A stretch of 6,830 bases of DNA from Desulfobacteraceae bacterium (GTDB lineage: Bacteria > Desulfobacterota > DSM-4660 > Desulfatiglandales > Desulfatiglandaceae). The notes under the pieces were generated by a model that was not told the origin of the DNA, ran no database searches, and saw nothing but the letters and a program-made list of their open reading frames with translations. Each line of letters begins with the position of its first letter. Position 1 is the first letter of the stretch. The stretch spans positions 1,871,062 to 1,877,891 of the forward strand of contig CP070700.1 of assembly GCA_020349865.1 (NCBI GenBank). The letters are read 5' to 3'. Made by a program: the position numbers and the translations under genes. Below are positions 1-5,327 of the stretch, one piece after another.

Positions 1-576
1 ATCACAATAAATGAAGGACAACCGGATGAATATGATCTATTGCTCAGGCTAACCACCGATTATGATATCATGTGGGAAACCGTATCCGATGGAAATTCTA
101 CTCCTTCTACTGATCCGTTAGATGATCTTTCAGATGTAAATGACAATCATGCGGGATGGTATTTTGATCTGCCATTGAGTGGGGAGAAAGCAACCGTTGA
201 TATTATGATCAGAGACGGAAACGTCATTGCCATATCGTTTTTACCTGATGGCACCCCATGTAGCAGTGGAGGAAATTCCGTGATTCACGAGTTCGATGCG
301 GAAAGCGGAGCAAGGCTGACTCTTCCCCAGTTTGATATCAATGACGATGGTGTGATTGATGAGAATGATATGATCAATATCGGAACGGACGAAGAGCCAA
401 TTTGGGTGGTGCCGACTGGTATTTTTCAGCCAGGTCAACTTCAGCCGCCCGCCATTTTGATCGATCCGGAGAGCGATGTGGAGATCAAATACTTCAGTTC
501 TTCTTCAGGAAATATTGTAACGGTAAAGGAAAAACCACCCCAATTAGGGTTCTCCCATTGGAGGGAGTTTGAGTAA
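1..576 (+). CDS. pilY1: PilY1-like type IV pilus tip/biogenesis protein, C-terminal part (5' truncated by window)
   Basis: The frame is open from the first base and ends at TAA 574-576, giving 191 visible residues; the true start lies upstream. A TTG at 40 is only an internal codon. PilY1 proteins act at the cell surface or pilus tip, where they promote pilus assembly and adhesion. Visible hallmarks of the C-terminal beta-propeller region are GWYFDLP followed by SGEK (residues about 52-63), a cysteine/glycine patch CSSGGNS, an 'EFDAESG' strand-turn, and a closing SHWREFE that resembles usual PilY1 C-termini. Residues 112-120 (334-360) read DINDDGVID, an EF-hand-like loop matching the DxNxDxxxD calcium site known in Pseudomonas PilY1. 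The coding strand agrees with the pilus ATPase gene downstream. The family call is firm, but the N-terminal adhesin domain cannot be assessed. Confidence 0.87.
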   Translation: MTINEGQPDEYDLLLRLTTDYDIMWETVSDGNSTPSTDPLDDLSDVNDNHAGWYFDLPLSGEKATVDIMIRDGNVIAISFLPDGTPCSSGGNSVIHEFDAESGARLTLPQFDINDDGVIDENDMINIGTDEEPIWVVPTGIFQPGQLQPPAILIDPESDVEIKYFSSSSGNIVTVKEKPPQLGFSHWREFE

Positions 577-691
577 AAATCCCCCTATATCCCCCTTTTC
601 AAAAGGGGGACTTTGAAGTGCTTCCCTTTTTTACTAAAAGGGGGGAATTTTAGCTTCCCCCTTTGTAAAGGGGGATTGAGGGGGATTTTTA
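574..691. repeat. Hairpin-rich dispersed repeat (MITE/REP-like) with terminal inverted arms
   Basis: The ends form inverted arms of about 25 bases. TAAAAATCCCCCTATATCCC at 574-593 continues into CCTTTT, and its counterpart at 667-691, read in reverse complement, is TAAAAATCCCCCTCAATCCC followed by CCTTT. The arms differ at about three positions. Inside are further hairpins: CCCCCTTTT/AAAAGGGGG at 591-609, TTCCCTTTT/AAAAGGGGGGAA at 622-647, and CCCCCTTT/AAAGGGGG at 657-674. The element carries no gene. Its left arm supplies the TAA stop of pilY1. C5/G5-rich repeats of this style are common between genes in many bacterial genomes and often produce false short proteins. It may end or stabilise the pilY1 transcript, but that is inference; copy number cannot be seen here. 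Confidence 0.75.
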
Positions 692-768
692 TCCTCCTCT
701 TGACTTGAACTTTGACAGAGTCCTGTATTGTAGTCAGGAGTGATCAGAAGTTTTCATAAGTAAAATCC

Positions 769-775
769 AAGGAGG
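769..775 (+). promoter_or_regulatory. Strong Shine-Dalgarno site AAGGAGG for the small exported protein
   Basis: AAGGAGG lies 4 bases before GTG 780 and 10 bases before the in-frame ATG 786. Both starts are possible and differ by two residues. ATG 786 is preferred because of its codon and because a 4-base spacer is short. Bases 692-768 hold TTGAC-like boxes (700-705 and 712-717) and a TATTGT at 726-731, but no pair has good promoter spacing, so no promoter is called. Confidence 0.7.
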
Positions 776-785
776 CATTGTGTTT

Positions 786-1136
786 ATGAAAGACAATAAC
801 AAGATATTTCTTAGAGGTATGAAGCATATTGCAGTTTGCGCAGGGCTGGCCCTCTTCATGGTGAGCATGGCAGTTCCGGTTACGGTCAGGTACGCTCAGG
901 GGGAATATGCCTTGCCAGATTACTACCCTCGCAGCTTTGACGGAACAGGCCGTATCGACAGGGTATCACTGGATGATGTGGTGATCAATGATTGTCATTT
1001 CAAGCTTTCTCTGGACATAGAATACCATACCCCAACCACACAGAATGCGTCCAGTGCTTGGTTCAAGGCAGGTAAAATCGTCGGTTACATGACCAAATCA
1101 AATCGCGAAATCGTATCGCTATGGCTGATTGAATAA
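786..1136 (+). CDS. Small exported protein of unknown function, downstream of pilY1
   Basis: This reading frame of 116 residues (118 if GTG 780 is used) has a strong ribosome site. The N-terminus has lysines and an arginine, then a hydrophobic stretch at about residues 15-34, consistent with a signal peptide or anchor. A plausible cleavage follows SMA at 27-29; the only cysteine in this stretch does not sit in a good lipobox. The mature part appears to be a small beta-rich domain with GRIDRV (55-60), DVVINDC (64-70), EYHTP (79-83), AWFKAGKIVGY (91-101) and a C-terminal SLWLIE. I recognise no named domain. The pattern is reminiscent of uncharacterised proteins near pilus genes in deltaproteobacteria, but that is a recollection I could not check. 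Its position after pilY1 suggests a surface or periplasmic role linked to pili. It ends 26 bases before the next inverted repeat. Confidence 0.75.
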   Translation: MKDNNKIFLRGMKHIAVCAGLALFMVSMAVPVTVRYAQGEYALPDYYPRSFDGTGRIDRVSLDDVVINDCHFKLSLDIEYHTPTTQNASSAWFKAGKIVGYMTKSNREIVSLWLIE

Positions 1137-1161
1137 TGCGGAAATTTTTGTTATAAAAATT

Positions 1162-1241
1162 CACCGCAGGGACGCTGAGGGCGCTGAGACCTTGTTCCTT
1201 TTTCCTTTGCGTTCTCAGCGTCTGCGGTGGGTATATTTTTT
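1162..1241. repeat. Inverted repeat between convergent genes, likely two-way terminator
   Basis: The left arm CACCGCAGGGACGCTGAG (1162-1179) pairs with the right arm CTCAGCGTCTGCGGTG (1214-1229), leaving a two-base bulge and a 34-base loop. On the + strand the right arm is followed by a run of six T at 1236-1241. On the - strand the stem is followed by five T (A-run at 1155-1159). It sits between the stop of the small exported protein (1136) and the stop of the helicase gene (1258), where a shared terminator would be expected. The CACCGCAG-GACGC-GAG style is a dispersed bacterial repeat that often gives a false 'HRRDAEGAE' peptide, as seen here. The long loop makes it weaker than a textbook terminator. 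Confidence 0.6.
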
Positions 1242-1257
1242 CTGGACATTTACAAGA

Positions 1258-3030
1258 CTATTCCTCTTTAAATCCCCAGTAGGGGTATTCCAGCACATAT
1301 GTCGCAATATTTCCCGGGCTGTTTTCCCTGCTGGCGACCATCCACAAGGTGCTTTTCCTCGCATCTTTAGAAATGGGATCAAGGAGGTCCCAATCCGGTA
1401 AAAGAATCATTGCATTGTCTGCACTGTATTCAATATCACCTGATTCCTTAAATGAGGCCAAGTCGGGTTTCTTGCTGTAACGGCCCCCTTCGCCCCGTGA
1501 TAATTCAGAAACAACAAGAAAAGAAACATTTTGCTCATCCCTTATGGCTTCCATATTCCGTAGCCAGGCGTCGATGCCGGTCCTGCGTTCCGTGAGATTC
1601 TTAAAAGGAAGCTTATGGAGGCTGTCAAGGACAACAAGGGTGGAATCCGTTCGGGTTTCGTGCTGTAGAAAATCGATTTGGCGTCTCATGATGTCGGGAT
1701 TCAATTTTCTGTCCGTAACCACCCGAAAGTAATGAAGCATGTCCTTAAAACTAAGATGTGCCATTTTAAGTCTGTTTGATGTATCCTCTTCCAACTGTTT
1801 GAGCCTGATCTCTTTTTCAGATAGACGGCTAATACGGCACAGTGTCCTCATATAGATCTTCTGGCGACCGTTCTCAAAATCGTAATAGATAACCGGGGTC
1901 TTCCTTCTGGCCATCTCTGTGGAAATCTGCATAAAGAAACATGATTTTCCTGCCTTGGGCGGGCCTCCCATGATATTGATACCGCTAATTCCATTAAGGG
2001 CATGATCCATTTTTTTAAAGCCCGAGCTGTATCCAAGAAGCTTTTTCCCTTTTTCCCGTTCAAGAACCTCAAAAAGGCCGCGGTGCTCTTTTTCGGGCGA
2101 GGAAAAGGGCGAGAAGGACTTTGATGCCTTTATCATGGCGGAAACGGCTGTCTTGAAGTCCTTGCCCTTGTCTTTTGCCAGGTGACAGAGGCTGTAGTCC
2201 CGATTCACGCGGGAAGGCCATTTGAGGATCCTGGCCTTGAATCCCAGCCGGGTGGCCAGGGACCGGGCCGAGACTTGAGGCTCAGGGGCGTTCGTCATCA
2301 CCAGGAAAATGTGTTTTACAAAGGCAAGCCTTTCCGGGGTCAAGGTTTCCAGGTCGGCAGCAGCCGGAACAGCTATGCCCGGATAGCCGAGTTCTTTAAG
2401 GGTCAGAAGATTGTTCTCCCCGTCCGTGATAAACAGGGCGCCGGCCTCGCATCTATCTATCTCTTGGACGTTAAAGATACGAAAATCCTCTGAGAAGAAC
2501 ATATCATCTCCGTGCCAGAAATTATCTTCGGCCCGTTCCGGTAAAAGGCATCGGGCAGCATAGCAGTTCCCATCTTCCAAAAAGTAAGGATACACCAAAT
2601 AACGGCCATTGTAGCCTATTTTCATCTCTTCAATGACAGTGTTTGATACGCCGAGGTCCTGAAAATGCTCATACTGTTCGTCACCCATGAAAGATATGAA
2701 TTTCTTAATCTCAGTGTTGAGATTTTTAGTGGGGTAAACAATATCCTGCACATAGGGGTTCCTGTCAGGATCGTATCCGGGCACCTTCTGCGGTTCTATA
2801 CCCATGATTCTTGCAAAATAAGGGGCAAATCCGCCTGGCGTACATCTGTTCAGGCATCTGAAATAACCCATAAAGAGACTCTCCGGGTTAAGATAAACCG
2901 CTATCGTACCCGGTTTCTCGTTCTCATTGCCTGAACAGAAAGGACAAGGCGCCTTGAGAAGGTCCCCTTCAAGCTTTTTTCCAGGTACATTTTCGAGATA
3001 GAATTTTTTTATCTGTTCTGTAAGATCCAT
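1258..3030 (-). CDS. Primase-helicase-like protein: zinc finger, degenerate TOPRIM, DnaB-like helicase domain
   Basis: This protein of 590 residues has the order of phage T7 gp4 or mitochondrial Twinkle. Residues 29-63 contain CPFC and CLNRC, a CHC2-like zinc-binding region. Residues 196-270 resemble a TOPRIM fold: LFITDGENN at 199-207 aligns with the motif EGxxD, and FLVMTNAPE at 242-250 aligns with the DxD motif. The key acids are replaced there (E to D; DxD to TNA), so primase catalysis is doubtful. The C-terminal half is a RecA/DnaB-type motor: Walker A GGPPKAGKS 355-363, a likely catalytic glutamate E386 in YYDFEN, Walker B TLVVLDS 464-470, VSELSRGEG 507-515 matching the DnaB SQLSR motif, SFKESGDIEYSADNAMIL 526-543, and SRENSPG 567-573, which may carry the arginine finger. 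The expected activity is ATP-driven DNA unwinding in the cytoplasm. The ATG at 3030 has a purine-rich site 11 bases upstream. The gene stands alone with no replication or phage neighbours visible. Confidence 0.85.
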   Translation of the reverse strand: MDLTEQIKKFYLENVPGKKLEGDLLKAPCPFCSGNENEKPGTIAVYLNPESLFMGYFRCLNRCTPGGFAPYFARIMGIEPQKVPGYDPDRNPYVQDIVYPTKNLNTEIKKFISFMGDEQYEHFQDLGVSNTVIEEMKIGYNGRYLVYPYFLEDGNCYAARCLLPERAEDNFWHGDDMFFSEDFRIFNVQEIDRCEAGALFITDGENNLLTLKELGYPGIAVPAAADLETLTPERLAFVKHIFLVMTNAPEPQVSARSLATRLGFKARILKWPSRVNRDYSLCHLAKDKGKDFKTAVSAMIKASKSFSPFSSPEKEHRGLFEVLEREKGKKLLGYSSGFKKMDHALNGISGINIMGGPPKAGKSCFFMQISTEMARRKTPVIYYDFENGRQKIYMRTLCRISRLSEKEIRLKQLEEDTSNRLKMAHLSFKDMLHYFRVVTDRKLNPDIMRRQIDFLQHETRTDSTLVVLDSLHKLPFKNLTERRTGIDAWLRNMEAIRDEQNVSFLVVSELSRGEGGRYSKKPDLASFKESGDIEYSADNAMILLPDWDLLDPISKDARKSTLWMVASRENSPGNIATYVLEYPYWGFKEE

Positions 3031-3041
3031 AAATAGGCTTT

Positions 3042-3048
3042 CTCCCTT
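3042..3048 (-). promoter_or_regulatory. Putative Shine-Dalgarno AAGGGAG of the primase-helicase-like gene
   Basis: Read on the - strand, AAGGGAG lies 11 bases before the ATG at 3030-3028. The spacing is slightly long, but it is the only purine-rich site near this start, and the protein begins with a plausible MDLTEQIKKF helix ahead of the zinc finger. Confidence 0.5.
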
Positions 3049-3246
3049 ATTCCCGGGTTGATACCGCTCATTTTTTCAGGATAAACAGGCCTGCCCTGGG
3101 GTGGCATACCTGACACACGATTTTGTCACTCCAAATCTTCCAAAAAGAAGCTATACAATTCGGATCTTTCAAGGCACGTTTTGGCCAGGGTTGGCAGGCT
3201 TCCCTGCGAATTGTTTTACTTATTGTTAAGAATTTCGATTAGTTCT

Positions 3247-3275
3247 ATTTTAGCACAAGTTTTGAAAACAAACAA
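3247..3275 (-). promoter_or_regulatory. Candidate sigma70-type promoter for the primase-helicase-like gene
   Basis: On the - strand, TTGTTT (3275-3270) and TAAAAT (3252-3247) are 17 bases apart. A TGC directly before the -10 box fits an extended -10 element. The -35 box matches the consensus at only three of six positions. Transcription would begin near 3240 and give a leader of about 210 bases. The call rests on consensus alone. Confidence 0.35.
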
Positions 3276-3279
3276 AGAA

Positions 3280-3299
3280 ACAAGCATAAAAATGCTTGT
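3280..3299. promoter_or_regulatory. Perfect 8-bp palindrome between divergent promoters, candidate operator
   Basis: ACAAGCAT and ATGCTTGT are exact reverse complements separated by AAAA. The site lies between the -35 boxes of the two divergent candidate promoters (3270-3275 and 3318-3323), a position suited to a dimeric regulator acting on both genes. It could instead be a weak hairpin. The binding protein is unknown. Confidence 0.4.
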
Positions 3300-3317
3300 C
3301 TCCGTATAAAAAAGACT

Positions 3318-3345
3318 TTGATTGCCGGTGCTATGATGATAAAAT
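3318..3345 (+). promoter_or_regulatory. Candidate sigma70-type promoter for pilB (and possibly recN)
   Basis: TTGATT (3318-3323) and TAAAAT (3340-3345) are 16 bases apart in AT-rich DNA. Transcription would start near 3352 and leave a leader of about 118 bases before the ATG at 3470. No convincing sigma54 -24/-12 pair, as used by some pilus genes, was found in this region. Confidence 0.4.
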
Positions 3346-3384
3346 ATAAAACATTTTTCGTTAGTTCTTCGGCGGCGACAAATA

Positions 3385-3401
3385 AAGGGTTTTTAACCCT
3401 T
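3385..3401 (+). other. Small hairpin in the putative pilB leader
   Basis: AAGGGTT and AACCCTT are exact complements around a TTT loop, followed by the T-rich stretch AGTTTAGTTTTTAATTT. The stem is only seven pairs with three G-C pairs, so attenuation or termination is weakly supported. It falls between the candidate promoter and the pilB start. Confidence 0.25.
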
Positions 3402-3469
3402 AGTTTAGTTTTTAATTTAAGTAGTTGAGTTTGGGGCGTATGCCTGAACTTCAATCGTGAGCTTATAAA

Positions 3470-5293
3470 ATGGCAAACAACGTGGATAATCAATTTTCTC
3501 CTGAGAGTGTGTGCAAGAGTCTCTTGAAAAGGGGGCTCATATCGGCTGCCACGGGGCGGGAAATCCTGAGAAACCAAAGGAATATTCGCAGGAGACTGGA
3601 AAGGGCCCGAGCCATGGGTGAGGCTTCTTCGCGCTCAAAGGGCAGAATTTCAAGTACCGTCACAGTTATAGATGTAATCTCATCTCTTGACCTGGAAAGG
3701 GCAGACGATTCCAGCAAGGCACTGGATGAGGAGATTATCTATCAGGTCCTTGCCAAGGAGTGGAAAATTCCATACAAAAAAATCGACCCCCTTCAGTTGG
3801 ATCTCAACCTGGTGACTGATACAATTCCCCGGTCATTCGCCATGCGACACCTGGTCCTTCCCATTGCCATTGAGGATGGATGCATGACTGTTGCAACGCC
3901 TAACCCCTTCAATGTGGAAGCAATGGAGGATATTTCCCGCGTTTGCCATATGAAGGTGAAGCCGGTTGTCAGCGCCAGGACAGACATCATCAAGCTAATG
4001 AATGAATTTTTTGGATTCAAGCGTTCCATTGCTGCGGCAGAGAATCAATTTGCCGGACCCTCGGTTGACCTTGGAAACTTAGAGCAGTATGTTCGATTGA
4101 AGTCTGCGGACGAACTTCCTTCCGATGACCAACACATTGTTAACGCGGTAAACCATCTCTTGGGTTACGCATTTGATCAGCGGGCAAGCGATGTACACAT
4201 CGAGCCCAAGCGGGATGTGAGCCTTGTAAGGATGCGGATTGACGGGGTCTTGCACACAGTTTATAATCTTCCGAAGAATGTGCACTCTGCCATTCTGAGT
4301 CGCATAAAAAATCTTTCCAGGCTGGACATGGCTGAAAAAAGAAGGCCTCAAGATGGGAGGATTAAGACAGATAAAGGGGGATCGGAGGCCGAGATACGGG
4401 TGTCTACAATTCCCGTGGCCTTTGGGGAAAAGGTGGTCATGAGGATTATGGATCCGGATATCCTTTTCCAGGACCATGAAAACCTGGGGTTCACACCGGG
4501 AGATTTGATCCGTTACCATCAGTTTATTAACATGCCCCACGGTATTGTGCTTGTGTGCGGACCAACAGGAAGCGGGAAATCCACAACGCTTTACTCGACA
4601 CTCAGGTATCTATCAACGCCTGAGATTAATATCACAACCATAGAAGACCCCATTGAGATGATTAATGAAGATTTCAACCAGATCGCAGTTCAGCCGGCGG
4701 TGGGGGTTACCTTTGGGTCGATTTTAAGAAATATTCTCAGACAAGACCCGGATATTGTTATGGTCGGCGAGATGCGGGATCTTGAGACAGCAGAAAACGC
4801 CATTCAAGCGGCATTGACGGGTCATCTGGTCCTATCTACTCTGCATACCAATGATGCCCCTTCGGCCATTACACGGCTTCTCGATCTGGGTGTACCATCA
4901 TTTCTAATCCAGTCCACAGTGATCGGTGTTCTGGGGCAGCGGCTGGTTCGGAAGATATGCATTCATTGCAAGGAATCATTTGAGACGGACAGCAATAAAC
5001 TAAGCGTCCGGGGTTTAGATTTAGCCAGGGAAGGCCCAATCAAGCTCTATCGTGGCAAGGGCTGTATCAAGTGCCGGGGCACCGGGTATTTGGGGCGGAT
5101 TGCAGTCTTTGAAGTGCTCCCTTTCACCGAACCCGTCAAGAAGATTACGACTCCGGAAACGAACTTAGAAGCCCTTCGTGCCCAGGCAAGAAAAGAAGGC
5201 ATGGTCACGCTCAGGGAAAACGCCATCAAAAAACTCCTCGATGGGGGAACGACTTACCAGGAAGTCCTCAGGGTTACATGGGAGCACCTGTAG
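3470..5293 (+). CDS. pilB: Type IV pilus assembly / type II secretion ATPase (PilB/GspE family)
   Basis: This complete protein has 607 residues. The family forms a hexameric cytoplasmic motor that hydrolyses ATP to drive pilin polymerisation (PilB) or pseudopilus assembly (GspE). The N-terminal part has a basic helix around 30-57 and a MshEN-like domain at about 85-185. The ATPase part shows ASDVHIEP 239-246, Walker A GPTGSGKST 364-372, Asp box TIEDPIE 390-396, Walker B DIVMVGEMRD 428-437 and His box GHLVLSTLHTND 451-462. A four-cysteine zinc site follows: C497, C500, C532, C535. All catalytic motifs are intact; VGEMRD replaces the commoner VGEIRD. ATG 3470 is the first start after an in-frame TGA at 3458, with a weak GTGAG ribosome site. 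The nearby pilY1 favours PilB over GspE, but motifs alone do not separate them. recN begins 34 bases after its stop. Confidence 0.92.
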   Translation: MANNVDNQFSPESVCKSLLKRGLISAATGREILRNQRNIRRRLERARAMGEASSRSKGRISSTVTVIDVISSLDLERADDSSKALDEEIIYQVLAKEWKIPYKKIDPLQLDLNLVTDTIPRSFAMRHLVLPIAIEDGCMTVATPNPFNVEAMEDISRVCHMKVKPVVSARTDIIKLMNEFFGFKRSIAAAENQFAGPSVDLGNLEQYVRLKSADELPSDDQHIVNAVNHLLGYAFDQRASDVHIEPKRDVSLVRMRIDGVLHTVYNLPKNVHSAILSRIKNLSRLDMAEKRRPQDGRIKTDKGGSEAEIRVSTIPVAFGEKVVMRIMDPDILFQDHENLGFTPGDLIRYHQFINMPHGIVLVCGPTGSGKSTTLYSTLRYLSTPEINITTIEDPIEMINEDFNQIAVQPAVGVTFGSILRNILRQDPDIVMVGEMRDLETAENAIQAALTGHLVLSTLHTNDAPSAITRLLDLGVPSFLIQSTVIGVLGQRLVRKICIHCKESFETDSNKLSVRGLDLAREGPIKLYRGKGCIKCRGTGYLGRIAVFEVLPFTEPVKKITTPETNLEALRAQARKEGMVTLRENAIKKLLDGGTTYQEVLRVTWEHL

Positions 5294-5327
5294 TTCGTAA
5301 TCCGCAACCAGCAGCTCATAAATCATT

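Larger units (their letters stand above)
3031..3469. other. Non-coding region between divergent helicase and pilB genes
   Basis: These 439 bases separate the divergent starts. The half near pilB (about 3200-3469) is AT-rich and holds the candidate promoters, a palindrome and a small hairpin listed separately. The half near the helicase gene (about 3031-3200) is more GC-rich and would be the leader of that gene. It contains an imperfect long-range inverted pair (3089-3099 with 3185-3199, four-base bulge) and a short frame with a CxxCH motif on the - strand. No tRNA, known riboswitch or confident gene was seen. Confidence 0.7.

Noticed and set aside
700..731. Promoter boxes TTGACT, TTGAAC and TTGACA with TATTGT upstream of the small exported protein gene
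   Set aside because: Spacings of 20, 15 and 8 bases do not fit a normal sigma70 promoter, so no promoter was called.
1129..1401. Forward frame of 90 codons starting near the end of the small exported protein gene
   Set aside because: It translates the inverted repeat ('HRRDAEGAE', a familiar false peptide) and then runs antisense into the helicase gene. There is no ribosome site.
3171..3199. Possible sigma54 promoter (GGCACGTTTTGGC, and TGGCCAGGGTTGGC)
   Set aside because: In both cases the GG and GC elements are one base too close for a -24/-12 promoter, and the site is about 270 bases from pilB.
3089..3199. Long-range inverted pair GCCTGCCCTGG / CCAGGGTTGGCAGGC
   Set aside because: It has a four-base bulge and an 85-base loop, and could easily be chance in GC-rich DNA; it is noted only in the intergenic entry.
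3050..3469. Cyclic-di-GMP (GEMM) riboswitch upstream of pilB
   Set aside because: Such riboswitches occur near pilus genes in some deltaproteobacteria, but their conserved core segments were not found on either strand.
3245..3577. Reverse frame of 110 codons over the divergent region and the pilB start
   Set aside because: It overlaps the pilB N-terminus antisense and crosses AT-rich promoter DNA; the peptide has no domain-like pattern.
4079..4540. Reverse frame of 153 codons inside pilB
   Set aside because: It is a shadow of the conserved ATPase region, whose motifs are all explained on the + strand.
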